NCBI GenBank assembly: GCA_032209605.1
Contig: JASFXZ010000009.1
Coordinates: forward strand, 18,463,553 to 18,527,552
DNA from: Mactromeris polynyma
Lineage: Eukaryota > Mollusca > Bivalvia > Venerida > Mactridae
Direction of reading: 5' to 3'
DNA length: 64,000 nt
Shown here: positions 25,412-35,639 of the stretch, piece by piece
Numbering within the stretch: position 1 is the first letter of the stretch
Layout of the letters: each line of letters opens with the position of its first letter
Position numbers and translations under genes: made by a program
The notes under the pieces: generated by a model
Seen by the model: the letters and a program-made list of their open reading frames with translations, nothing else
Databases searched by the model: none
Told to the model about the DNA's origin: nothing

Positions 25412-27338
25412 GTCATGACGAAGATCAAGGAACAGAAAATGAAAAAGTTTAGAACGACTGCCTCCACATACCGCGTACAGTTTAGAAGTATTGATGTGGA
25501 TGACGTCACGGATATATTGAAAACATTGAAACGTACGTTTGCTGCCATATTGGAGGACGTGACGTCACATGCCAAGACAGGAGATTTAATACGTATGACG
25601 GTACAGAGTCCTACATTGGACTATCCTATAGTGGTACCGATTCTGCGTCTCCATGAAGTCACGGTTGACAGGTTTCTGTCTGAAGTGGAACGAGTACTTC
25701 AATCCAACGAAGACTTTGTGATTGATGAAGGATTAGAGATTGACATCATACACGTGGATATGCCTAACGGTAGCGGTCTTAAAAAGCGCACCTTTGCGAA
25801 TATAGACAGAATTTTGAAAGAAAAAACAATGTATTATACGAATACAAAATGCCGATGAATTATGCTGTGCTAGAGCCATTGTTACAGCGAAAGCGAGACT
25901 GGACAAACATGAAAAATGGGAGAGCATACGTAAGGGATGTACCATACAAGGACAACTGGCCTCACATTTACATAACGAGGCTGACGTGTCACTAGGGATA
26001 TGCGGTGTTAATGAATTAAAAAAGTTCCAGGCTGCTTTACCTAAGTACCAGCTGTACGTGATTTCAAAAGACCATTTCAATAGTATAATTTACAAAGGAC
26101 CGGACTCTGACAACAAGATATTCTTGTATTATCATGACAAACACTACGACGTCATTACGAGTAAGTCTGCGTTTTTAGGAAGGAGTTATTTCTGTACAAC
26201 ATGTCAGAAAGGATACGACCACAAGGAGAAACACAAATGTAACAACGTTTGCCATGCCTGTTACAAAATACACGAGTCAGGCGAAGAAGACTGGATACAT
26301 TGTTCTGAGTGTAACAGATATTTCAAGGGACACATGTGTTTCAACTTACACAAAAAACAAACTGCCAAGGGAAATTCGACCTGTAAAACCTACTACCGCT
26401 GTGTAGAGTGTTCTAAAACTATAAACAGAACCATGTGTAATGGAAAACATGTCTGTGGGGGAAAATACTGCGACACGTGTAAATATTTTGTCGGAGAGGA
26501 ACATCAGTGTTATATGAAACCTGAATAGTGTGATGAAGAAACAGAGGAAGACAGTAAACAAACATATATTTTCTTCGATTTTGAGTGTACCCAAGACGAC
26601 ATTGTGGAGTGTGAAAACGGTTTCGAACCAGGGGATAACGGAAAATGCGTTCATTGTAAAAAGACAACTTGCGGATCTCATGAACATATGCCAAATCTTT
26701 GTGTAGTTCACAAAGTGTGTTCGGAATGTATGAATGAAAGCGTGACCAGCACGAGTGAATGTAATTTGTGTGGACAGAATGAATTCGTGTTTTCTGGTGC
26801 TGATACAGTAGATGCTTTTTGTGACTGGTTGTTTTCAGAAGACAACTATGCGGCTATTGTAATTGGTCATAATTTTCAGGGTTATGATTCCTACCCCATA
26901 TTAAGATTCTTGTATAAGAATGGAATTTTGCCAAGTGTCATTCCAAACGGCTTACAGACTTTTCAACCCCAAGACTTTTCAACCCCACTTTTCAAATGAA
27001 GATTTTTCAACCCCATGACTTTTCAACCCCTGATTTCAAGACTTTTCAACCCCTACCTGTTGAGACTTTTCAACCCCTAGTTTGAATATTTTCAACCCCT
27101 ACATTTATCTTTCTCAACCCCTACTTTGAAGACTTTTCAACCCCTATTTCTTTTTTTTATCATTTTCTATTTTATTAAATATACTGGTGTCTAACAATTC
27201 ACTTATTTCATGCGTAACTCTAATTCGTAAATAAAGGAAAACAATTCCTCTCAAAATGTCATCGAAAAATATATTTAATGACGTAATCACATAAACAAGT
27301 CTCTGACGTCATTCAGTATACACGCGTTCAGCGTGTCC

Positions 27339-27381
27339 GTTCAATCTGGGACCAATATATACATGTTGGTCCCAGGTTGAA
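27339..27381. repeat. Hairpin inside the foldback-like element
   Basis: TTCAATCTGGGACCAA pairs with TTGGTCCCAGGTTGAA across a 10-nt loop (27356-27365). The stem is 16 bp with one mismatch that becomes G-U in one RNA strand. Function unknown. Confidence 0.6.
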
Positions 27382-29073
27382 TCTCTCTGACTCGGATTGC
27401 AATCAAGTGTACTGAATTTAATACATTTTGATTGATAAAGGACTGAGCTCTTGTGCAAAGATAAATATATTTTTTAAAAGTTCCTGTGTAAACTGAAAAT
27501 GTATTGATAAGGTCTGAAACATAAATCATTTGAGATGGAATAAACTCACTTAATTGGATATGTACGTTTGAAGAATTTTGCTGAACATGCTTAGTAAATC
27601 TGTCATATAAGTAACTTGCTTGTTAACGGTAAATGTTACAATATTTATGTTTTCTGTTTGCTGCAGTGTTCATGAGGGTTCTTATTTAATACATCAAAAG
27701 TGTTAAATATTTTTCATCATTATTCGTTTTGTAAATTGTAAACAAGCAGCGTATAATTTTCATTTAGGTTTTTCCGCTCATTTGCGTAGTATATGCACAC
27801 TGTGCAATATGATATTAACTGTTATTGTATCGTAGAAACATACACGGATATGTGATAACTCGTCTGAACAGATGGTCGGTTTTATTTGAAAATAAAACAA
27901 TGATATTGCAAATATTTGATCGTTGCGTGCACGTCATATGATGCATGTTTTTGTCACTGATGGGTACAAGGCATATCATGTTCCTGAAAGAGATATTTGA
28001 ATTTGAAACATAACTTCTTATTTGTTATTCAGGTAATTAATACGAATGCCTTAACTTTAATAAAAACGACAATATTTAGCTGTATGCGCGTTAAATTAGT
28101 CATGTACTGGATATTAACATTTTTCCTTTTGTAATGTTACACCACTTGAAACATAAACATGTATGTATATATCTTTTGCGCATTAAACTACAACGAAAGG
28201 TATAGACAGTAGTAAATGCATGTTATTGTAAATCACAATTCGCAATTCGAAAATTGCATTCCTTTAATTTGTCATTATATTTTGTTTGATCATCATAATA
28301 ATTAGCAGATTATTTGTTTAATACAATTAAATGCTTGTTTGTTTTTATTTGTTGCACTTGTTTAATGGATCAAAGGCAATTGTGTTCTATTGATGTAACC
28401 ATCACACTTTTAATTATGTGTAAACTGTCAATTGTACGTTGTTTAAGGTGATATATGCCCGCTAAATGCCTTGAAATGGTATTGTTATTATATATATAGG
28501 TGAATGAATCAGTATATTCTCACAATTGTCTAAAATTGGATAAGTCGTTAAGACTTATATGAATGTATATCAGTAGGTCCTTCTTAAAATGCCTTTATCA
28601 ATTAATATATGTTTTATATATAGTACCTAAGATTGCAGATGCCATAATAATTATTAAGATATATATTCTCTTTTATCACCGATTTTGATAGAGTAATACA
28701 GGTTGAAACAAATAAATATATATAATGTGTCTTAAAACATAATGATTTCCGAACTTTGTTTAGGTTTAACCAATAACTCAACTCAATCATATTTATTGAA
28801 TAAAACATTCGTAGGCCTACATGTGTAAAGCATACAATACAATATAATACATAATGTAGAGAAAGTCGTTACATAAGCAAAGTGGTCAATGAAAATATAT
28901 ATACATGTACCAGATATATCTCAGTCTATCTGTACCAATAAAGAAACACAAATTCAACATATACAGATGACATGAGGAAAGGGCAATTATTGAGTTCTAA
29001 TATCATTTGCATAATAAATTAATTTTGAAAGGTTTATCAATTCAATCTTTGAGTCAGTGCTTAAATAAAATGT

Positions 29074-29371
29074 ATTGTTATGTTTGTTGACTGTGTTACG
29101 TAATGACGCGTGCTCGCTTAGCGAGGTGATTAACAAGGTGAGAAGCCGCTGTAGTGGGTGATTAGATAAGATGATAAGATTTAGGCGTGCTACTATTGAT
29201 ATTTATTTTTCAGAAATAAGGAATAGTTAGTTAAATACAATTATTAAAATCGACCAAATATCATTAATATAAACAGTTTTTTGATATAGCAAATGGTCAA
29301 TGATTAATGATCGACTATACCAATAAAGACAATGTAATTGTTATGTTTGTTGACTGTGTTACGTAACGACT
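29074..29371. repeat. Direct repeat in foldback interior
   Basis: TTGTTATGTTTGTTGACTGT followed by GTTACGTAA[TC]GAC occurs at about 29074-29107 and again at about 29338-29371. This indicates an internal duplication of roughly 264 bp spacing within the non-coding interior. Confidence 0.6.
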
Positions 29372-29560
29372 CTGGGACAAGTATGATGAACGGGACATTG
29401 TATGCGAGGATTTTCTGCGTGAAGTCGGCGAGATAAACGGTTAAGTGTATGTGCAAGTAATTGTGACAGTGTGAATAAATAGTGTGCCAGTGTGAAATAA
29501 AGTGTTTCTGAGTCAATGTACGTGCCAGTTTGAATAAAAAGTGTTTGAATAGTTTCAATT

Positions 29561-29599
29561 GGTGAAGCAGTCTCGGCAAATTCCTGAGACTGCTTTACC
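29561..29599. repeat. Hairpin with 14-bp stem
   Basis: GGTGAAGCAGTCTC (29561-29574) pairs with GAGACTGCTTTACC (29586-29599) at 13 of 14 positions, leaving an 11-nt loop. It lies in the foldback interior, outside any coding sequence. Confidence 0.6.
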
Positions 29600-32500
29600 A
29601 ATAATACGTATTACCATTTCCTTACAGTATATATAGTTTATTATAGTGTCAAACATAAAATATTACAGTACATTTTACAAAGTAAAAAAAAACATAAAAT
29701 ATTTTGTGCTCAGCCACACTTGGCTTACTAGACACTGACTAATTAACACAATATCACAGAATATCTACAATGCAATGTTGTTTGTACTTCAACATTGATA
29801 AAATATTATGAAGTATCATATATGTAATTAAAACACACAAAATCAATTTCGATTTGTATACAAAATGTGACAAATGCAATTAACTTTAATTGAAGGAGAA
29901 AGTGGAAGAGCAAAAACTTAAAAACTTACAAACGTAGCTATACAAATATAAGCAGAATTATTGCAATTGTTATAGAAAATTTTTAATCTGCTGTCTTCAT
30001 AAGTTTTTGCTATTCCATGTATGTTAAAGCTAGCTATGATGTCATGTCTTATACACTGTAAAATAATTGCATAACAAAAATAAAAAAATAATAAAAAAAG
30101 AAGAACAGAGGGATTATCATGTGTACAATAAGTCGATTCTGTTCTTACATGTATAGTGTCAAATTTTCGTTTCGTTTGAACTAAACATACTCCGTGAGGT
30201 CAAATATTAACATAATGTGAGACTAGTTACGTGCAAGAGACTTGATGTTTTATTCTATTCTATTGGCTATGTATTCGTCCTTTTTTCCTTTCTATATGCT
30301 GTATATAGTAATATAGTATTCAATATTGTTCCTTTATATATGTATATATTCATAAATAATTGTTAAACCATATATCTCCAGAAAATGGAGGCAATAAAGT
30401 TATGTATATATAAATAAATAATGTTTGAGTGTAAGTGACAGCGTAATTAGACTTAATTAGAATAACAAATCACATCATCAATTAAATACCAATTTAATTC
30501 CACCTGCAGTTTTAGGCCAAATAAAATGTGATAGAATGGCTGTGTGTATTTTGTGTGTATATATCTTTATTAGTATTCATTCTGGAATGTAAATAAACTT
30601 AAAAATTAAACTTAAACAACGTGATTGTCAACATTTTTCCAGGTAACAAATGTGATAATTGTCCAATTAAAAACATATTCGAGGGGTTGAAAAGTCTTGG
30701 TTTATTAGGGGTCGAAAAGTCTTGATTTTAACAGGGGTTGAAATGTCTTAGGCTAATTAGGGGTTGAAAATGACAGTGGGGTTGAAAAGTCTTGGATATT
30801 TTACCTTAGGGGTTGAAAAGTCTTGGGGTTGAAAAGTCTAGGGGTTGAAAAGTCTCGATACCATTCCAAACGGGGCTAAGATTATGTCATTGTTTGAGCC
30901 TAACAGTAAAGTCAAGATCATCGATTCTCTAAACTTTCTGCCAATGGCATTGTCAAAACTCCCGAAGATGTTTGGCTTTTCTGAATTAGCCAAGGGGTAT
31001 TTTCACATCTGTTTAATAAGAAAGAACATCAGACTACTGTCTTGGACCATTTGCCTGACTTGGCCTATTACAACCCAGACGCTATGAAAGCTGACGATAG
31101 AGTCAATTTCTTACAATGGTATGACGAAAACAAAAACAAAACCTACGACTTTCAACATGAACTTCTTAAATACTGTAGGTCAGACGTGGATATATTAAGA
31201 CGCTGTGCTTTGTGATTTAGACAGGATTTCATACACATTACTGGTGTTGACCCATTTGAAAAAAGTAGCACCATTGCCTCGGCTTGTCAGCGCGTATTCC
31301 GTACTAACTTTCTGGAAAGAGACACTATAGGTTTGATTCCGTCGCATGGATACAATCCCGAACAAGTTCAATCTGTGAAAGCTCTCCAGTGGCTTAAATA
31401 CCTATCACATACACTGGATGTACGTATTCAACACGCTCGAAACGGTGGGGAGAAAGTCATTGGACCCTACAAAGTGGACGGCTATTATGAAACAAATGGT
31501 CAGAAAGTGGTTCTTGAATTTCACGGGGATTTTTGGCATGGAAATCCAAAAATGTATGCCAGTTCTACACTCCATCCGGTCAGTAAATTAACCATTGGCG
31601 ACCTCTATCAAAAGACATTAGACAAACAGAAATACCTGGAGGACAGAGGCTACGTGTACCAATCCATCTGGGAATCTGAATTTGAACAACAAATGAAAAA
31701 CAATGACGAAATGGCCACATTTGTATATAGTCTTGAATATGTGACTCACCTACAACCCAGAGCTGCTTTCTTCGGAGGTCGTACAGAAGCCTTCACATTG
31801 TTTAAAGAAAGTAGTCGGGATGAAACACTGTCACATCACTGTACCCGTTTATCAATAAAACGGGGTAAATACCATTAGGTCATCCTACCATCATCACTGA
31901 AGATTTCGACAGTATCGACACATATGAAGGTATCATTAAATGTAAGGTCATACCACCCACAGGTCTCTTCGTACCTGTACTACCATGTAAAATGAATGGT
32001 AAATTACTGTTTGCTTTATGTCGGACTTGTGCCGACACTCGTCAACAAGAGTCGTGTACACACACTGACGATGAACGTTGTTTTATTGGTACATGGGTCA
32101 CGGACGAATTGAAAAAGGCTATTGAAAAGGGGTATCGTGTACTGGCTGTATACGAAGTGTGGCATTTTAATCGGGTATCCCAATATGACAATGAAACAAA
32201 AAATGGGGGTCTGTTTACCCAGTATGTAAATACATTTCTTAAACTTAAACAGGAAGCCAGCGGTTGGCCTGACTGGTGTAAAACGGAAGTTGATAAACAG
32301 AAATACATTCAGTTATATCATGAGAAGGAAGGTATTTTGTTGGACAATAACAATATCAAAAAGAACCCTGGAATGCGCGCTCTAGCCAAACTCATGTTGA
32401 ATTCGTTTTGGGGGAAATTCGGTCAAAGACCAAATATGCCTCAGGTCAAATACATTGAAGACCCTTCCACATACTTTGACAAACTAACTTCAGACCGAGA

Positions 32501-33149
32501 GGAGGTGACTGGTGTGAATTTTGTTTCGGAGGACATAGTAGAATTACGATGGAACTATAACGAAGAGTTCATTGAAACCTCAGAGAAAACAAACGTTGTC
32601 ATAGCTGCCTATACTACGACTCAGGCACGGTTAAAACTCTATTCCTTTTTGGAACGGCTGATTCAGTCGTCTTTTCGACAAAGCCAGGAGAATGGGTACC
32701 TAACCTGGGCGACTATTTAGGTGACTTGACTGACGAGACACCTGATAATACAATAAAGGTGTTCGTAACAGGTGGTCCTAAAAAATATGCCTACCAGTTG
32801 GCTAACCCTGACAAGGACGGAAAGACAACACACTGTAAAGTGCGCGGTATAACACTCAACTATAAGAACTGTCTGGACATCAATGTTAATACATTAAGGC
32901 GAATGGTGACGGAGGACAAAGACGATGTAGTTACAGTAGCTGACCAGTTCAAAATTGTTCGTGATCGAGATGCCGCCCGCCTATTGACCACATCTCAGAA
33001 GAAAGATTATAGACTGGTATTCGATAAAAGAGTAATCAAAGACGGCTACATGTCATACCCCTATGGTTATTAAATAAGCTTGACTTTGCTGTGCTCTAGA
33101 GTGTATTATACACTATTTTATATAATTGTATGACTGTGAACATGTTAAA

Positions 33150-33172
33150 CTTGTAAATAAATAAAACATGTA
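33150..33172 (+). promoter_or_regulatory. Polyadenylation signals of right polymerase copy
   Basis: AATAAATAAAAC about 80-95 bp past the stop at 33073 mirrors the left-arm signals at 20190-20215. Confidence 0.55.
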
Positions 33173-33509
33173 AAAAGTGCTTTTGTTGTTGTTATTATGT
33201 TTGGTGTTTCTTAATCAACGATATGTAATACTCCAGTAGCAAAGCAGTATATGGTTGAGAATTGAATTAAACCCCCGCGCTCAACATCCTACTAAAGGTG
33301 TCATCTGAATACAAAGTTGTGTCGTTAGATCCACTTTATATTTATCTTGGGGATGTACCTACCACACCTACACATCTTTAAGCGTTAAAGGCAAATATTG
33401 TAGTAGATATCTCTATCTAATGAAAGAACATTACCCGCAATGATCAACGGGGATGGGAGGGACGCTGGCACAAACACACCACACCACATACACACACACA
33501 CAGAAAACA

Positions 33510-33846
33510 ACTAGTTTCCTATACGGACTACCCACATATAAGAGGGCGGAAATCTTAGGGTCATGGTGTACCTATATTCTCAAAAGTTGACTCCTCATAT
33601 CAAAATGGCGGATTTCCATTGAATATATAGGAATGTATAGGAGAAAAAATTGACTCCTCAAAACAAAATGGCGGATTTCCGTTGAATATATAGGAAGAGA
33701 AAAATGACTCCTTAAGACAAAATGGCGGATTTACATTGGACATATAGGAATGTATAGGAGAAAAAATTGACTCCTCAACACAAAATGGCGGATGTACATT
33801 GAACATATAGTAAACAAAATTACCTAGAGTCACGCCCTCTACTACT
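33510..33846 (-). repeat. Right terminus with four tandem CCGCCATTTTG units (inverted)
   Basis: Mirror image of 19516-19850. CAAAATGGCGGAT units start at about 33601, 33663, 33718 and 33780, and the element ends in CTACTACT at 33846. A few substitutions separate the two termini, so they have aged independently. Confidence 0.8.
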
Positions 33847-33852
33847 AATACA
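33847..33852. repeat. Target-site duplication AATACA, right copy
   Basis: Exact copy of the hexamer at 19510-19515, directly after the last inverted-repeat base. Confidence 0.8.
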
Positions 33853-33937
33853 CATGACAGACGACAGTGATACAATATGAACAAATATGAAAACAACATT
33901 ATAAATATAACATCCAAGTATGTTCTGTTCACGTAGC

Positions 33938-33968
33938 GGATCCGTGGTCCAATGGTAACGCGCTTATG
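33938..33968 (+). other. tRNA-head-like fragment
   Basis: GGATCCGTGGTCCAATGGTAACGCGC resembles the 5' end and A box of a tRNA. No B box or cloverleaf follows, so at most it is a truncated SINE or tRNA remnant. Confidence 0.25.
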
Positions 33969-33999
33969 TTTGATGGTCTTGAAGGTGCCACTCGTGAAA

Positions 34000-35240
34000 A
34001 ATTATTTGCAATTAATAGACATGTCTCTAAGTTTTGTTCTGAGGGACAACTTCAACAGAATACATATAAATGGATATTTCATAAAAGCACTGCCATTTAC
34101 CGCAATTGTTTGGGGGCTTGATGGAAGTAGATTAAGGGGTTTATTTACAAGTTATCGAACCAGTTGGCAGGGAAACCTACATTTGACATCAACAACAAGT
34201 GGCAGTTGGGCGACTCTCTTGATACCTTGACTAACGGAATCTTGAACTTTGAGTACACGACCGCAAAATCTTCATTCTACGGTCAGTCTGTTATCCGGTA
34301 TATATGGAGTTTTAATACAGTTTGTCAGGCGGACTAGTGGTCAGTCTGTTATCCGGTATATATGGAGTTTTAATACAGTTTGTCAGGCGGACTAGTGGTC
34401 AGTTCGTCTTTAGTTCTTTTTCTGATTACATCTTTATTTCTTTTGTTTGGCGCCAAGATGTTAAATTATATTTTTGGACAAGAAAAATAAACAACTTAGA
34501 AACTGTAAATGTGTGTTATTCTATGCATTGGTGAAATAAAAAAATCTTTACGATCTCGGGTTGACAGTCCTGGTGTTACATAATTATATTATGCAGTCTG
34601 GGTGGTCATTTTGAAGGGAACGGATTTATGTCCTGTTGGTTTTTTTCCAAAAGAAAATGATTTTAATTCTTAGCAATTATAAATGAAGTTAAATAAAGAC
34701 GATGTCAAGATTTTTATACAGTGTAAAATTACTTACACTCAATTGAAATTATGTAGAAAACTCCCAAAAGCATTAGTAACGTAGTAAATATATGCTGTTA
34801 CAGAGTAGGCAATTAGTTGTACCACATATCATATTCATAAAATAATGACTGTAGTATCATTAGCGTATAATGCTTAACCAATAAAAACACTTTTTTTTAA
34901 ATTCTGACATTAATCTGGAGGCAAGTGCCTTTAACATAAACGCAATCTCCTTGTCACATGAACCCCTTGGACAGTTATTTCCTTTGTAGAAATACCTCGT
35001 GCTCCATTGATATTCTGTACATGCATTATTTATCTGATATAAATCGAATGTCCGCTGATACAATGTATGATAAACTTTGTATAATTCTATGGCTGTTGAC
35101 GTGTTTGTATTCAAAGAAATATATGACTAAGTCTTTCATGCATCTATGGTATTCCCTCAGATGGAAACGATGATGAACATACATTGTAATTTGAACATGC
35201 TCTCACACATATTTGGCATGTTTCTTAACATTTTTTTACT
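34000..35240. other. Intergenic DNA with a short tandem duplication
   Basis: Apart from the 58-bp tandem repeat I see no gene. The open frame at 33952-34230 has no recognisable domain. Confidence 0.45.
34281..34396. repeat. Exact 58-bp tandem duplication
   Basis: The 58-bp unit beginning GGTCAGTCTGTTATCC and ending GGCGGACTAGT stands twice without change (34281-34338, 34339-34396), followed by the first bases of a third copy. Perfect identity implies a very recent duplication. Confidence 0.9.
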
Positions 35241-35250
35241 TTCTTTGCAG

Positions 35251-35569
35251 GTTACCCTAAATCAGGATGATTAGAAATTACGTGGACAATGATCAGAATC
35301 GGAGACTGGGTCGTGTTGGAATGCCCCTTGGTAGTATGCCACATTCCAGTGTGTACGCAGATAATCCATTGAATAGGAGAGTTGGCAGGGTGGGTTTACC
35401 TATGGGAGCTATGCCTATATCGAGATCTAGCAATGTCTTCAATTTTGGCACATATATGTTTATCGAAATGAAAGTTGACCCTTATGGGCTATGGCAGGGC
35501 AACCCTTTTGCGTCCTATTTGGGCTGCCAGTATCTCGATCCGGATAGTCTTTCTTGGCGCCAAAACTAG
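35251..35569 (+). CDS. Candidate exon with internally repeated Arg/Gly peptide
   Basis: A strong splice acceptor (CTTTCTTTGCAG) ends at 35250, and an ATG at 35267 opens 100 codons. The first half is an internal repeat of about 25 residues: QNRRLGRVGMPLGSMPHSS, then NPLNRRVGRVGLPMGAMPISRSS. The pattern is N-R-R-x-G-R-V-G-x-P-x-G-x-M-P-x-S. The second half (DPYGLWQGNPFASYLGCQYLDP) is unique. I do not recognise the family. The two well-conserved peptide copies argue for real coding sequence, but the gene's other exons are not visible and the frame ends at a stop 70 bp before the LINE remnant. It could be a 3' exon or a gene fragment. Confidence 0.4.
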
Positions 35570-35639
35570 AGCTTGCAGACGTACGGTGAATTGTAAACAA
35601 ATTGTTTCCTGTTTTACATTTTGAAGTGTTATTCACATA

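Larger units (their letters stand above)
26951..30861. mobile_element. Foldback-like DNA transposon nested in the polymerase
   Basis: A 3911-bp insertion is flanked by a repeated CATTCCAAACGG (26939-26950 and 30862-30873). The left arm of the palindrome has this sequence once, giving an empty site. Both ends are built from many copies of GACTTTTCAACCCC: about nine forward copies at 26955-27150, and about eight inverted copies (GGGGTTGAAAAGTC) at 30683-30856, with irregular 5-15 bp spacers. Inverted ends made of short tandem repeats are the signature of foldback elements. The long target duplication fits the MULE-related group better than hAT or mariner. The interior is AT-rich and encodes no recognisable transposase, so it is non-autonomous. 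Confidence 0.85.
25415..33073 (+). pseudogene. Protein-primed DNA polymerase B, right-arm copy (broken, interrupted)
   Basis: The N-terminal section (25415 to about 25820) is open and holds the conserved RMTVQSP...DIIHVDMPNGSG region seen ahead of such polymerases. A frameshift in an A-rich run near 25820-25831 precedes the Cys-rich finger region (to about 26525), which ends at an in-frame TAG (26526-26528). Then come Exo I FFDFECT (~26573), Exo II HNFQGYDSYP (~26868), and a 3.9-kb foldback-like insertion (26951-30861). Downstream: the -1 frameshift near 31003 that is shared with the left arm, Exo III YCRSDVDIL (~31170), a private stop at 31211-31213, a 13-bp deletion near 31829 that removes the motif A aspartate, a shared TAA at 31866-31868, motif B KLMLNSFWGKFG (~32388), a deletion near 32658 that removes part of motif C and shifts frame, and the C-terminus SYPYGY at 33073. 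It cannot be functional. Confidence 0.9.
19516..33846. mobile_element. Palindromic Polinton/adintovirus-like element
   Basis: The element starts 5'-AGTAGTAGAGGGCG and ends with the exact complement, and is flanked by AATACA on both sides. The inverted identity is not a short terminal repeat. From each end it continues through about 780 bp of terminal sequence, a whole polymerase gene (stop codons at 20297 and 33073) and on to about 23545 on the left and 24290 on the right. Left and right arms are nearly identical over long stretches but differ by many indels. Integrase, packaging ATPase, protease and capsid genes, normal for Polintons, are absent. Without the nested foldback-like insertion (26951-30861) the element is about 10.4 kb. 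It reads as two inverted copies of the polymerase-bearing end of a longer parent. Classification as Polinton/adintovirus-like rests on the polymerase type, the 6-bp TSD and the AG terminus. Confidence 0.85.

Noticed and set aside
25415..25858. A separate 147-residue gene upstream of the right polymerase copy
   Set aside because: Coding continues in the next frame immediately after a break in an A-rich run near 25820, and the sequence there is the usual continuation of the polymerase N-terminal region. It is the front of the same broken gene.
26955..27150. Regularly spaced 14-mers as a CRISPR-like array
   Set aside because: Spacers are short and irregular (about 5-15 bp), the same motif stands inverted at the other end of an insertion with a target duplication, and the DNA is animal. 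It is a foldback terminus.
19516..33846. The palindrome as a sequencing or assembly fold-back artefact
   Set aside because: The arms differ by many substitutions, private deletions and a 3.9-kb insertion, and a 6-bp duplication flanks the whole. An artefact would give nearly perfect arms. Long reads should still confirm it.
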